This document shows, one piece after another, positions 13,310 to 27,200 of a DNA stretch of 64,000 nt; the first letter of the stretch is position 1, and each line of letters begins with the position of its first letter. A model generated the notes under the pieces. It saw only the letters and a program-made list of their open reading frames with translations, was not told the DNA's origin and searched no databases. Made by a program: the position numbers and the translations under genes. The stretch is taken from positions 41,689,166-41,753,165 of the forward strand of contig LS997565.1 of the NCBI GenBank assembly GCA_000469685.2, given 5' to 3'. This DNA comes from Haemonchus contortus. Its lineage: Eukaryota; Nematoda; Chromadorea; Rhabditida; Trichostrongylidae.

Positions 13310-14279
13310 GAACTCGTGTGGTCAGAATGGTTACCACAAGGAAAAGGGGCAGTGTAGTCATACCAGACAGCACTGCGTGAAGGAGGGATCATTTTGTAGA
13401 AGGCTGTCCTATCTGCTTTTGGGATGCTGAAGTGAAATCTCCTAGGTTGAATACCCATAAGATGCTATGGTCTATAGGAAAGTAGAGAGCATTGAAGGCA
13501 TAAGCAGGGTTCAAAGTTCTTTAGATTCCATCTTGAAGTGTTCTGAGTTATGGTGTTTACCTCTCACTCCTGAAAAGACAGTGTTCATGGGGATTGGTAG
13601 CTCTACATTGCCGAGAGCCTACAAACTCCGTGAGCATTGTCTGAATGAGGCCTCCGCTGTCAGGGATCTTGGCTTCCATTATAACAATAAGCTCAGTTTT
13701 TCTGATCACTGTGAGGCTATCATCAGGAAAGCTACTTTCTGAACCTATCAAATTTTTAAGGGCTTGACAGTAAAGGATGAAAAAGTCTTAATTAAGGCGT
13801 ACAGGGCATACTATGTGCGGCCTGTAGTGGAAAGCGGTGCATCAATATTTTGCCCTTGAAAAAAGAAAGACGTGGATTTACTGGAAAAAGTTTAGGATAA
13901 TTATACGCGGAAGTTATGCATTAGGGCAGGGCAGACCGTTTTTTCAGATGTGCCTCACCCAACCTCTAGGAACCAAAAGTTTATGCGTCATAGCCTAAAA
14001 TCACGAAGGGAGGTATATGATGTCTGTATGGTATTTAAGTTATTGACCGGGATTGCTAGAGTTGATGAATCGAGGTTCTTCACTAGAAATATTTCAAGGA
14101 CCAGAGGCAGCTCCGTGAAAATTTCATACGCAACGCCTCGAACCAACTTGAATCTCCACAGTTTCAACTGTAGAACAGGCTCTACATTCATATCTTTGAA
14201 ATCGGTGGTAGTATTTCTCTCCCCTGCATATGTGCATTTTAAGCGACTTGTAAAGAAAGAATTACTGACTTTTATATAG
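13310..14279 (+). pseudogene. Decayed non-LTR retrotransposon reverse transcriptase, C-terminal part
   Basis: The readable blocks match the C-terminal half of the LINE reverse transcriptase at 25471-26560: a trace of the PQG block (about 13320), then LPLTPEKTVFM, VRDLGFHYNNKLSFSDH, VRPVVESGASIF, LLEKV-NYTRKL and a C-terminal block with TRGSSVKISYATPRT. Reading needs at least three in-frame stops (about 13740, 13857, 13894) and frame changes to be ignored. The 5' part including the endonuclease is missing, as is usual for 5'-truncated LINE copies. It belongs to the same family as the better copy inside the second receptor gene. Confidence 0.8.
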
Positions 14280-15199
14280 TTGTATGAGGTTTTACAGCGT
14301 GTTGTTGCTTATTTCTCACGTCTACCTCATGTACAAACAAATAATCAAATAAACAAATTGTCAATAATGAGCTCCCTGAGTACTTCTCGGATGTTTGCCT
14401 TGTTGAGAGACGCAATAAAGTAATGAGGAAGTGATAAACTTCATTATGAGCTTAATGAATGAAGTCTACCCATTACCAGTCAATAATAAGGCTGCTGGGT
14501 GATCATTGTCAAGCTAAAATGTTTGTACACATCCTCGTCCAACGACCAAAGCTTTTCCACCCTTTTCTTTCCGATTTTCTCGAAAAACTCGTATTGAAAA
14601 CTCGCTTCAGCCCTGAATATCAAGAGTAACTCGAATAAATAGCAGTGAATGAGTTTGAAACAGAGGGTGCTCAAAAACGGTATGGATGTGGAATTAAAAA
14701 GATGGCCTTCGTAATGAGCATATTCGAAAATTTCTCAAAACCATGATAAAAGGGTTCTATGTTTGCAGTTGTTTCCACATAACGATCGTGGGAAGGAGGG
14801 CACTACTAGATGAAGCGTTCTTGCACTGTCTCTGTGCACCATTTTGCCACTAAGCCACTCATTGTCTTCCTTTTCTCCTGACAGCCTTTTCAATGTGCAA
14901 TCGATTTAATTATTCTATCTTTTCCTTAATATTTCTCTTACATATCACATACTAATCTGACTACTTCACTCGATTTCATGAAGAGAATAGCAGTTAACTT
15001 TCGACGAGTTAGAAAAAAAATGTCGTGACAGTATCTGAAATATTTCATAGTTAAGAACTATTGAAGTTTCCATTACAATTGTGTTTGCGGTCTGTGCCTG
15101 CTTGGGTCCTCGAAAATAAATCACCTTATAGTGAAAGATTGGTTGAGAAGTCTCTACGATTTGTGGAAAAATGGTCATAAGGGGTCCGGTTTTCGGTGG

Positions 15200-15345
15200 C
15201 ACACTGACTCATCTGGCAGGATGAAGTCACTGACTTCTACATCGCAGGCTACCTAAGTCAGTACTTAGGCCGCTACATTTCTAAATGGAATCGTATGCTG
15301 GCGTACATCCCGAATGGATTGATAAACACCGAAGGCTTTGGATTT
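15200..15345 (+). repeat. Diverged SINE body fragment
   Basis: It carries the body landmarks of the tRNA-derived SINE in the same order: GACTCATCTGG, CACTGACTTCTACATCG, then TTAGGCCGCTACAT and ATGGAATCGTATGCTGGCG. The tRNA-like head with the B box is not preserved. Confidence 0.5.
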
Positions 15346-15754
15346 AGTCTGAGGAATTCTGCCTTGAACGTACTAACAGTACTCTTCAGTGCAGTAAGTG
15401 CTCGTCCACGATTGCACTAACTTGCACAGCACTTTATGTGCTTTGCTCATGAGGGAGCAAGACTATCAACCAATTATCCGAACTCCTTCACTGTTTAACC
15501 AGCTTATTAGGAAATTAGTGTGCGAGTCATGCTTGAGATAAAAAGGTTTCATTCCTTTAATTTCTACCGAGGTGGTCTCCTCTTTGGCTTATTCAAAAAG
15601 TTGAAAAGCACCACGATCTTCTAGGAGAGAGATAGAAGTGTCCAACTCAGTTCTCTAGTGTTATAAAAACATTTTCGAGAGTTACTACTACTTAAGTCAG
15701 TGGTAATCCAGCTCCCCATATAACAGCTGGTACCAACAAATCGAACTGAGACCA

Positions 15755-16081
15755 TGCGTGTATGTGTGTATGTGTCTGTATGTGTGTATGTGTGTATGTA
15801 TGTGTATGTGTGTATGTGTGTGTATGTATGTACGTATATATGTATGTGAGCGTGTGTGTGGTATGTGTGTTGTGTGTGTGCGTATGTGTGTTGTGTGCGT
15901 GTCTGTGTGTGGTGTGTGTATGTGTGTATGTATGTATATGTGTGTATGTGGGTATGTACGTATGTATGTGTATGTGTGTATGCGTGTATGTATGTATATG
16001 TGTATGTGTGTTGTTTGTGTGTCTGTGTGTGTGGTGTGTGTATGTGTGTATATGTGTGTACGTGTGTATGTATGTGTGTGT
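15755..16081. repeat. TG/TATG-rich microsatellite
   Basis: About 327 bases made almost only of TGTGTA, TGTATG and TGTGTG words. It is open in several frames on both strands, giving repetitive Cys/Val/Tyr/Met or His/Thr/Tyr polypeptides that are not genes. Confidence 0.95.
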
Positions 16082-18944
16082 AATTCTGTGAGGGATCGTA
16101 GATTGCCGTACCGACGCTTCTGTGATTTTGAAAGAAACTTTCTTCTACGCTTTTTGAATTTAGTGAAATTAAAAGCAAAATCGGAAATTTGATGAATGAA
16201 ACTTATTTAATAATCCCAACGCTAATTACCTTCTAGACTAGCGCTCATTTCGTGCTTGAGGAAATAAACTCGAGTGAAATAAGTTATCGATGAGAATGAG
16301 CCTTTCTATTTCCTCTACAACTGCCATATCCACCTTTTTTTATTGGAAAGTACAACGTTACTCATTGTGTTTGCTTGGCTAGTGTAGAAACTCACAGTTA
16401 TAATTGCTTCGCGATTTTACTTACATTGTCCCTCTTCCCTTGAGTGTGCTAGAAATATTCTAGAGCTCATATACTTCTAGAATTGAGAGGTAATTTTTAT
16501 CTGTTATTTTAGAAATAAAAGACTTCTGTCAGTGATTAATGATAAGCATTATGAGAACTGGGAGAGAGTTTTAAGGGCACCATCTACGAATGACTCCAGA
16601 TCTTTCCACTTGAAACCAACCTATGGCTCTCACAGATGTCATATGGAACGATGTGGGTGGAAAAATTGCCTAGACAGGGCGCTTGGAGGGCTCAAAAACG
16701 GCTTGTACCAAACCACATCCACGGGCTGCTAAGGCTTGACAGCCTTGCGAAGACTGCACCGATTCGAACCACATACATTTTGAAAAATCGGACAGCTAAT
16801 TTTCGGGACTCCAACCAATTACGATAGTGAAAAACAGTCTTAGTTCTTTCTCCTTACTGTAGTCAACTTTTTACGCAATCGCACACATTCAATCTCTTCA
16901 AACTCCTTCTCAATATCATAGTCTTACAGAGACCCCACTTCAACTAATTTTCATAAGCCTCACTTTTCATCCATTCGGTGGGCCCTCTCCGTCCTTCTTC
17001 ACCGATTAATCTATGTCAAGGTTAGCGTTCTTTACCCTCAAAGGGTTCAATACGCAAGCATTTCCCAGTTGACGTGAAATGTTTTTCATGTGATTAACGT
17101 TTAATTTCAATTGAAACTAGGGAATCAGGGCTATAATCTCACTGAGAGCTCGGAAGAATTTTAATTGTTGCTGTATAATAAAAACATCCAGGAAGTCTTC
17201 ATAGGACCGGAATAGCTTGCAGTAGTTAAAGAGTTGAGCCTTGAACCTCTGATATTCAGTTTTTCATAATATTCTGACTAATTCTTATGAAATATCGAGA
17301 ACAAAAGCATAGCTCGCGACTTACGAAAACTCCTATGTCGTTAAATGAGCCTAACCTCTGCCCGATTTTGAGCAATTAAGTGATTTTTATGAAGTTGAAA
17401 GAAGAAATTAGGGGCTAGCAAATTTAAACAATATTTATATCTGACTATTCAAACCTGTCTACAACTACTACTACTATTTGAGTCATCTTACTAGTGCCAG
17501 AAATTTACTGGTGGAGCCAGGATCCTGAAAGGCATGCCCTGACTTCAGATGACGGTCTTACCATTAGACAATTCACTTTAATACCAAAATAATCGGACTA
17601 TCTCCCCTAGAATGCAGATCCGCCACCAGTTCATTGTCTAATAGGAATCAAATTCTGACGAACTTGTGGAACTCCGAGAACCAGACTGAAGAAAGGTTTC
17701 CTTCGAATGTCAATTGTTTTTAGAGATTCTTAAGAGTTTAATGACCGGCGCTTTCTCGTGAAGAGATAAGAAATTGTGAGTTTTCTAACATAAATCCTTT
17801 CGGATCAGTTCCCTCCGGAGGATTAATTGACATGGGACTTTAGGGTATGCCTTTCATCATACCTTCCACTAAATTAGTTGATATGTAATTGGATTGTTAG
17901 ATCTATCCGTGTAGATAGTATTTATCAAACAAAAAGGCTGTACAGCCTCTAATATTTAAGAAATCTTAGCATCACGTCAGATGAATCAGTTTTCAGGGCG
18001 TTTCCTTCATTTCGCAGTATTGTAGATCTTGTTGCACTGACTTATGCCGGATTACTTCTGCAGGAGCCAGTGGGATCGCTGCATGATGCAGTCTCGGCTG
18101 CTGCTCATGGCGTAGCTGCTCCTTCAGCTCTTACATTTTACCAGTCCAAACGGATGTAGTAACAATCCATAAGAGTTTAGTATGAGCAAAAGTACAATTA
18201 ACTCCTTTTTATGGCTTTTCCTACGCTAAGGTTGGCTCCAGAAGAACGGCTGATGAACTCCTATTGGGCCTCACGGAATGGAATGGAATGAGCAATGTGA
18301 AAGGCTGTCCGAGTATATCATGTCGACCCACATCATACAGGGTAACTCACAGTTCTAGGAGCCCACTCATTTGCGACGGGCATGGGAGTCACCTGGTTGA
18401 CAGTTCCATAATGAAGAATAGACCACATTATCCTCAATCGGAGGTTTCGTTTGACTGATGTCACTGCTGTTCCGTATGGGATCAGACCATCGTCTCCCAG
18501 GTTTCACCGTTATGAACCGATAAATGATCAAGTCGGGTGGCACATTTCTTCATAGCTCACTGTAATTGCCATCTAAAAATGGTCTAGGTGTCCTTTCATG
18601 AAGATTCTTCTCGCTGTTGAGTCAGGGGATCGTCGTTCCCTTCACATTTGAAAGGAACTATGTTTGTGCACTGCACCGACTCCTAGAGATGCCATTAAGT
18701 TTGTGATTCTTTGACTCTGCAAGTGGATTTGCTTGGGAAGGATGTGTCATTTCCGACGCTGCGCCAAAAAATGTTCACATTCATAAAATCGAGCAAGTGC
18801 TAATTATCCAGAAGTTTCCTTTACAATCTGACAAATCCAAGTAATCATCCTCTTCCATGTAAACGTTTTACTGTCGTGCCAGCCTCTATTACCCTACCCT
18901 TGTTCCGCTCTTCTATCATTAAAGTTAAACTTACCATTTCAGAG

Positions 18945-21900
18945 ATGGAACTGCCATTACCTGGGAGTATTCATGGAAATATGACTATTCAAAAATCTTT
19001 TCATATCGTCTTCACCCAATATACGTTTTGCCTTCCTATATTCATTATCTATGGTATTCCAAGCCTGGTTGTGACAGCGAAAATAATTCGAGCTATCGTC
19101 GATCCTAAGTTTAAAAGGTTTTTCAGGAAACCTTTTTTCTTTATCTTCACACACGGCTGCATTGTGGTAAGATTTCTTGGCATGTCTGCTGTTTGTAGTA
19201 ACTTTTTCCATCTCACAATGATTGTAATAATAAAACAGTGTGACTACAATATCCTCATTACCAGACATTTATATGTGACTAAGGAAACGGTAAAACATAT
19301 TTTTGAAGTCTGGTGGCTAGCTTCTCAGACTGAAATAAGCTGGGTGGCTTGTTGAAATCATCCTGAAAAAGAAGTATCTGTTCGGAACACTTCCAGGCTA
19401 AGCTGATCGGGCCGGTTCTCACATTCCGGAGACGGCAGATTCTGGAATGACTTGCTACTGTTAGCGGGACTGTAGTCTGACGGGAGACGGGCAGCAGGAA
19501 CGATTTTAGGTAATCAGTTTGCCGCACGCGGCTGTCGCGGACCACTTATTCGCCGTTATTACAGCTCTAGCGTTCTTCATACAAGTCAATCGACATGCGG
19601 TCCTTATTAAAGGCATGATTCTACTGTTAGTTCCTTTGTTCCTGTATTTATTTTTCCAGTGCTGCATCCCACTACATTTCTTCGCGCGCGGCGTCCCTCT
19701 CACCGCGACGCGACAATTTCGTTCCTACTGCACCACACCCGCAGTCTGACCCATACCTGTCATCAGCTGCGTCTAAGCAGCTTTCCTTTCGATATCTATC
19801 ATTACTTCTTCATTATCATGAATATTTGGAAGCATTAAATCACCGATGAGCTGTTTGAAAAAGGGGCTGGCATCTCAATAACTCCTGAAGGGGCAATTCC
19901 AACTGTACACCGAGGTTATCGAGTTCCTTAGACTTATGGTATCGCATAGCTCGTGCAGCATCCTCAGAAATTAGCAATCACTTGAAGAATTATGTTCCTA
20001 TCTATGGAAGTAATTATCTATTCGATGTTTAGGACTCGATCTACTTTGTCTTCGACTTTTTCACGGTGAGAGTTCCTCTAGCAGGGCTCGTCACCGGTTG
20101 GATGGCTACACTACCAGTTGGTCGATACATTACTGCACTTTACATGCTATCATTCTATTTATTTTACTTAGTCATGTATTCTGCAACTTCTCTGGCAATA
20201 ATAAGAGCAATCGTTATTTGCTCTTCGAGCGGAGGCGATGATGTGAGTGATAAAATTAAACATACACAGAAAAATTAGGTACCAGGGGGATTATCGAAAC
20301 TGCAGAAAGGGCCCTCAAAACCCACCCGCAGTTCTTAATGGACCTTAAGTGGTCCCTAACGCAAAGGAGTCATTTGCGGTGGGACATGGTGTATACATTT
20401 CTACGTCATGAAAAGGAACAATTGTTGTGTGGGTTTTCATCATTACCTCTATTCAGCCCTGGGTGCCCTTCTTCTCAACGACATCCCTACCCTCCACAAC
20501 CATCAAGTCATACAGTATCGACATTTTCAGACAGTCAAGCGACTACTTCCTGTATTTTTTCTGGCTATTTATCTACTACCAATAGTGACTACATGGTTCC
20601 TTTATCCAGCGGTGAGCTATATGAGAATGGACTCCAGAGTTTTACCTGGTTATGGAGCAACTTTTGATTACGTAAAAGTTTATCCAAATGTTAGTGTTGT
20701 CCCTGTCTTGAAGACTTTTTTTATACTTCCTTCTGGAAGAAAATGTTGAAAAATACTTGTCTTCCAGTGGCGGAATAGCTTATGTGTAGCGTCCACAGCA
20801 TGCGGTTGTTCTATTGTCTTTATATTGACTTATGCAATTTCACTGGTAAAAATTCGCTGCACACTGAAAAGGTGTGGTTTTGTTTGGAGGAGTTCGAAGG
20901 GAAAATGGATCCTCACTTGCTTCATCTGAACAGATTGCTATTTATTCATTGTATTTTTGTATAAATGCTAGTATGTTATTCGTTTGTTTGCAACATTAAT
21001 TACACAAATTATTCACCAGTTTTTATTTTTTATACTGATATGAGAGCTTTCCTAATTATTTTTATCACTGGAGCATATCATGCACTACTTTTGTGAGATA
21101 TCATTACTATGTATTACAACGAATTTCATGTCTATGATCCTTCTTTTACAGTACTAACACTCGGAGTGCTGCTATGGTAAAAGCCGAACGATCGCTGGCA
21201 TTCCTCACTTTTACCACATGCATTTGCATGCTGACTCTCGCAGTGACCAATGTAAGGCTTTTTTTATTGACAAACAGGGACTACACTCACAATTGTGTAC
21301 CAATTGTGCCTTGTCAATTCACTGATCTGATATACATGGATTCATTTCTCGAGCATGCCTTATTCTAAGTTTTGGCTTACCCAGAAAGTAATCTGGGCCT
21401 GTTTCTATTGCCATCGCGCGAATAAGAAAATTCGTGAAGAAACCCGCCGCATGCGATAAGAGAGTTCGCGCGTCTCCCTCTGACCTAATGTCTCACCTCG
21501 ACACTTCGAGAATTTGCACTTAGTTTTCTTCTCGAAGAAGTTTTTAGTTTTGAACGATCAAACCAGTTTAACCCACTTCAGTTTACAGTAGTGAAAATAC
21601 AGAACGGCCCCTCAGTCTTACAAAATTTACCGTAAAATAAATTGAACGCAGAACTTCACAAACAAGACACGTTCTTTCACGGAACAACCTTATTTGAATA
21701 CACAAACCTCACCCCATCACATATCCATACATACAGCGCCTTGGAAAGGGACCTTGGACAAGGATGTGGGGATGATGGTAGGGGTTAGCAATGTTCTACG
21801 GGCACTTGTTTAAGTCAGGACTCTCAGCCTTGATTACTGTAGAACTATCGTGCCTCACTAGATTTTCGTGGGTGCGCTTCGTTGCGCGCGTCCTTTGAAA

Positions 21901-22449
21901 CTAGGTCACATCGCAGCCACCGCACGCGGATAGTCAGCCCGCGATACTGGACAGACGTCGCAGTTGTCAGCGGGCCATGCGTTTTGCGTTTGGTCCACAA
22001 CAATCAGGTCAAAGAGAAGATAACATAGGCAAATGCAAATCATACGCTCCACTAACACTTAGTGGTACTGTAATGTCATCTCGAGATCTCAGTGGGGTGC
22101 GATGCGCGCGAAGTGGACGGGGTGACCTACTTCTGACGGACGCGCGCAACGGACGTTCTCCAATTCCGATTGGTGTTTCAAATTTGAAACGATTACACAT
22201 TTGTTTCATTTAGTATTGATCTCTATCTCCTTGCAGTTATGCTTCCTGCTCTATTATGATGTGAATTTGGTGCACACATCGAGACCATTTCAAATAGATC
22301 TACTATTATTTCTTCCTATATGGGTACTGTATTTTACGCATCCGGCTTTCAAGCACAGCAGCGCCAATGCAACTTCAAAAATTGTCAGTGTCGTTCTACC
22401 GTCACTCAAACGGAATACCGTACACGCAACATCACTTAGTGTTAGTTGA
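18945..22449 (+). CDS. Serpentine chemoreceptor, Srg superfamily (Srg/Srv-like), copy 1
   Basis: Six exons join in phase to 335 residues: 18945-19166, 20033-20242, 20531-20689, 20768-20871, 21152-21251, 22237-22449 (the 20689 donor is GTTAGT). Seven hydrophobic segments fit a nematode 7TM receptor. The order is an IYGIPSLVVTAK first helix, a VRVPLAG loop, SLAIIRAIVI at the end of helix 3, LLPVFFLAIYLLPIVTTW helix 4, a KAERSLAFLT start of helix 6 and a LLLFLPIWVLYFTHPAF last helix. Such receptors sit in the cilia of sensory neurons and detect environmental chemicals; the ligand is unknown. All exon borders and phases match the neighbour at 24226, so the two are tandem duplicates. ACCATTTCAG ends two bases before the ATG, possibly a spliced-leader acceptor, and AATAAA lies right after the stop (22450-22455). 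No disabling change was seen. Assignment between Srg and Srv is uncertain. Confidence 0.86.
19460..19765. repeat. Foldback (palindromic) repeat in receptor intron 1
   Basis: GC-rich inverted arms: AGTCTGACGGG...GCAGCAGGAACGA on the left and the diverged reverse complement TCGTTCCTACTGC...CCCGCAGTCTGAC on the right, around a less conserved centre. Its base composition contrasts with the AT-rich intron. Edges are approximate. Confidence 0.5.
21870..22162. repeat. Foldback (palindromic) repeat in receptor intron 5
   Basis: The left arm has CGTTGCGCGCGTCC then TAGGTCAC. The right arm has GTGACCTA then GGACGCGCGCAACG, exact reverse complements of those words with a similar intervening distance. 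Arms are about 55 bases. It is a MITE-like insertion between exons 5 and 6 of the first chemoreceptor. Confidence 0.65.
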
Positions 22450-24225
22450 AATAAATGTTTCTTCACGAGTTCCATGCATATCCAACTGATTATCAGTTCG
22501 TTTCAGTGTGGAACCGGGGAATGTGATTCCTGGCAATATTGGGTTGAACGTAGAGCGTAACATGATTAAAAGGGTACTACCGAAAACCGAGATAGTGTAG
22601 TGTCAAGTGATCCGTGGTCCACAGTACGTGTTCGGTCCCCACCTAGTCAGGAAATCAAGCACGAATTGACATCCGTTAGAGTCGATAGGTCTCGCTCACC
22701 GGCCGGTAGTGGAATGGTCACAAGAGAAGCACTGACTTGTAAACAGCTGACTACCGCAACCCATTCGGTAGGCCATATTCTCATTCAAAGCGCCGTCTGA
22801 AAGCAGGACCACATCCCTGAATGGTACCAATCAACTCCAAAAAATTATTAGATCAGGTTTTCCGTTCTGCGGAACCCTGAATACATATGACCCTGAGGCG
22901 CAGCCCATTCAAAGGAGAGCAAAGAAAAGGAATCACAGTTGTTTTCCAGTTGTGGTTGCAAATAAGGAAGTTATCGACAGGATAACTAATCAGAATTACT
23001 TTCATAACTGCCAAAACATTGTAATCGATACGAATTTAATTGATACGAGAATTACTACACCAATGAAGCATTTTTTATTTGGCTATTATGGCTATTTTCC
23101 AGAATAGATTTGAGTTCCTGAAACAATAACGGTACATCGATTTCATCGCCCTCTAAAATAGCCGGAACTGTTAGCCTAATCTACTGAATGCTGAGTTTAG
23201 GTGTTAAATGACACCAGAAAAACAAGCCTATTATTGCCAAGTTAGTAATAAAATGGTCGATCTAGTCGTTTCTGGAAATGGAATGTGACCGATAAATGGA
23301 GGTCGCCATGTTTGTCAACGAGTTTACATCGGTACTGAATGTATGGCTACACTACTGTTTACCTCTTGAGGTTTAGGATATTTTTTTTACGAAGAGGGTA
23401 TCAATGGATCGACCAATTCGCCTTTTTTGTAACCTGAAAAGGCTTTGAGTACGAGGGGAAATAATGGGATATGTCAGTGGCTACCTACTGTTGTTCCCAT
23501 TACTCATTAGCCTACGACTATTTCACTGAGCACCAATATACTTGACGGAACACCTCTGCTGTAATTTCTGTTTATGAGAATAGGCTAGTGCTTTCATATC
23601 GTCGGAAATTAGCGCCTAAGCACGCAGGGTATGATTTTCAAGGGTAAAAACACCTGAAAATCGCACCCCCCTGGATTATGAGATCACTTCCGACAAGAAT
23701 GTGCACTCCCAAGTTTTTCGTTCTCTCACTTTACCAGTTACCTTACCTTACTGGGCACAAACCTTGTAGAACTAAAAATCACCTTGTAGAATTGTCTCAA
23801 CAAATTTAGCCGAACTCGATTCCCTTCGATCGATACCTGAGCCTGTATTCGGGTATGAAATGGAGGGCGATTAGGAGGAGTAGGACTAGGAGGCTCCCTA
23901 CCACAAGCCCAGTACCACGATAAGGGATGAAGTAGCTACAACTAACCGACTATTCCATCTTTCACTGCTGAAATCTTCTTACAAATAAAAGCAAACGAGC
24001 TATGCAACCTTCTTTGAAAAGAGTTAGCCACTGATTGCAGTTTGTTTCACGATTTCAATGAAGGCTCATTCCATTCACAACGACAACCTGCCTCCCTGTT
24101 TTTCACCTGAATCGTCTACTTTTCATCTGCATCAGATTGTTTTCTGTATAAACATTCCAGTTGTGCCCCCAGTTGTCGTTTACTTTCGTGATTATTCATC
24201 AAAAAAGTTGGTTTGAGAAGAATCC
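22450..24225. other. Intergenic between the two plus-strand receptors
   Basis: Contains a SINE relic (22690-22830). No exon chain was found. This should include the promoter of the downstream receptor; no recognised motif is visible. Confidence 0.5.
22690..22830 (+). repeat. Diverged SINE body fragment
   Basis: Shares AAGCACTGACTTGT, CTGACTACCGCAA, GTAGGCCATATTC and ACATCCCTGAA landmarks with the SINE copies at 27958 and 32537. The tRNA-like head is lost. Confidence 0.5.
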
Positions 24226-27200
24226 ATGGCAGTATTCCTACCAGAGAGTGTTCATGGAAATGAGACAATTCGAATCAATTTCGAAATCGAATTCACGCGA
24301 TATACGTATTTTCTGGCCTTATATATTCTCTATGGTATCCCGAGCTTAATTGTAACGGCAAAAATCGTTCGCGCCATCATTGATCCGGCCTTCAAGAACT
24401 TCTTCAGAACACCATTTTTCGTCCTATTCACCCATGACTGTATTATGGTGAGTGGAAATTTTTAAATATAATCGAGTTGATAGCTTCACATCATTGATTC
24501 TCATTAGTCTCAGGAAATATGTATGTAATTTACATTGGGTCGCAGAGGGAGTAGGAACTGGCACAGTTTTACAAACGAATGGTCCAGGGTTCGAATCCCA
24601 GCTTGATACTCGCCTAGGTCAAACAGGGCTCCCATGGTTGGGTTCGTTGATTGGTACCACGGTGCACCTGGTAAGACAAAATCACTGACTTGATCATCTA
24701 CTGGCCGCAGCAACTTATTCTATAGAGGACACACGCAATCGACATGATGCTGTCATATCTGATTGTGAGGGTTACACGTCCTAATAGAGGTGGGGCTTGA
24801 AGCCTTGTCTTCTTCCCTTGTTAAGCCTTACATTATACATTTCGGCTTCGAAGGTCGCTTCTAGTATTCGCTGCGCGAGTACTCTTCCCCAATGGGCTGG
24901 TCTAAAGCGACACTGCTCTCGGTCCCTTAGTGGTTTTTGTGGCACCTCATGAGCCCTTTGCTTATACGATACTGCTAAAAAACACCATAAATTTTACGGC
25001 CTAGAATACAGGTAAACACTACAACCTAATGAATATTCCAGAATGCTATCTTCTTTGTTTACGACGTCTTTGCTGTGAGAGTTCCTTTATCGGGTCTCAT
25101 TACTGACTGGATAACTACACTACCAATTGGATCGTACATCAACGCCATTTACGTGCTTTCGTATTATTCGATGTACATGACATTTTACTCGGCAGTTTCT
25201 CTTTCCTTGGCAAGAACTTTGATCATATGCTTACCAATGAGTGGTAATGAGGTGAGAGCTCTTTTCTTCTTTGGGTTTTTCTTCTACTTATCCAGTATAG
25301 GTATAGGTTAGGTATAGATTTATTACGTGTGCAAAAGGCACAAGTGTGAAAAGTACATCAACGAAACACCAAAAACTAATACAATTTCTATAAAGTCAAG
25401 CCAAATGTCAAAATCTTACAGTAGTAAATGAAAGTTTTATGGTTCAGTAGTCTGTCTCATAAAAACGCTCTTACTCTGTGTCATATCTTAACAGCATTTT
25501 AGCAATCCGATGTTTAAATTGAGCCAAAGATATGTTCAACGGTACCTTTTTTGAGAGCATTAAATAATGACTCCCAGCTCTAAACGAGAAACTTTTGGCC
25601 CGCAAAGTTGTCTTGGGTTGGCTGAGAAAAATCTTGCTGGATCCTCCTCTTGTTCTCGAGGGCATTAATTTGAAAACGTTACATAAACCAGAACTAGATA
25701 GACCGTGTATCATCTTATGAACTAAACAAAGGTCAAAAAGATTACGTCTGGATTGAAGAGTTGATATTCCCAGATACTTATTCCTAACTGCAGCTTTTGG
25801 TATTTTGTCATAGAGGAAACCATTGAGTCGAATTAGCAATTTACGTGTGAAATTATTCTGAACCTTCTCCAAAGCATATATATGCTTTCTTTTTGATGGA
25901 TTGAAAACAGTAGAACTAGATTCCACCAACGGACGAACATATGATTTGTAAGCACGAAGCAATGCCTCTTTATTCGTAGTAGATAATCCATTGAAGATTT
26001 GAAATATGCGAATATGAGCCATTTTTACCCTTTTCGCTATATGCTCCGAAAAATCCAATCTGTTATCATAATTGAAACCTAGATCTCTAACCGATTCAAC
26101 AGCAGTAAGAGGAACCCCATCAACAGTATACAAGTGATCTAATGACCTTCCAGACATTAGTCTCATGTAAACCGTTTTTAGCGGAGCTAATGGCAATTGC
26201 CACTGTTTGGACCATTCAACTGTTAAGTCAATCGCCTCTTGTAAAACTTTCGAGCCATCCTGACTGAATATTGGTTTGTAAACTTTCAAATCATCTGCAT
26301 CTACCTTTGTCTTAACTCCTACTTCACATAGCATGCTCGGAATTTCAGCTGTAAAAATGTTGAAAAGGACAGGGGATAATACACCTCCCTGTGGAACCCC
26401 ACTTCTTACGATTCTCGGACTCGAGAACGACTGATCAATTTTCACCTAAAACGTTCTACCTTCAAGATAATTTCTGATCCATTCAATAACGACAGGGTGA
26501 AACTTAAGAGACTCCAACTTGAGAAGCAGTTCTTCTCAAGTTATACCAGTCAAGAAAGTGATAACTGCAATAATACGTGAACTTCACTCTAACTTCACTT
26601 CACTAGCACAGTCATACGATATACGATCTCTAGAACTCGATGACTTTAATTCCGGTACTCCAATAACAATGATTGAACGTTTCCTCTCAACTTCCTGATA
26701 AGACAACATTACATCTGGCTTTGATAATTCCATGTCAGTGGCTTGATCCAGTTGAGAGTCTTGTATGTGTGTGATATCATTTCTTATTGAAGATTTCTAT
26801 TTAATTTCTTGCTAAACTCATTCTCATTCACACCGGTGAGAATGAGAATGAGTTTAGCAAGAAATACAGTGTATTTCTTGCTAAACTTTTTGCCCACACA
26901 ATGCACCAGGCCTTTTCATATCAGTTGAAATAGGCTATATGTAGCTTTTTTTGCAGGGATAAATGCTTTGCATACGCTGTGCTTGGCTTGGGAAACTACA
27001 GGGGTGGCTGGCTGTCATACGCAGTCATTTTCCCATTTCAAAAAGGAAATGTGCAGTTTGCCTTGCTTCCTCTGCTTTTTTTTTACCTTTCTGCTGCGGC
27101 CCTGCTAGCACTATTTGGCCGTATACCCCTGAGATGACGCGCGAATTTTCGCTCGGCAAGTAGCGGATTCAGGCGGGAAATTTCAAATTTGTGGAACTGA

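Larger units (their letters stand above)
14280..18944. other. No supported gene; microsatellite and a diverged SINE inside
   Basis: Apart from the SINE relic (15200-15345) and the TG-rich microsatellite (15755-16081), no exon chain or domain could be supported. The stretch just before 18945 ends in ACCATTTCAG only two bases before the start codon of the next gene, which would suit a trans-splice acceptor. Confidence 0.5.

Noticed and set aside
15621..16192. Long overlapping open frames (up to 185 codons) with His/Thr/Tyr or Cys/Val/Tyr repeats
   Set aside because: They are translations of the TG-rich microsatellite; no start context, splice sites or family signature.
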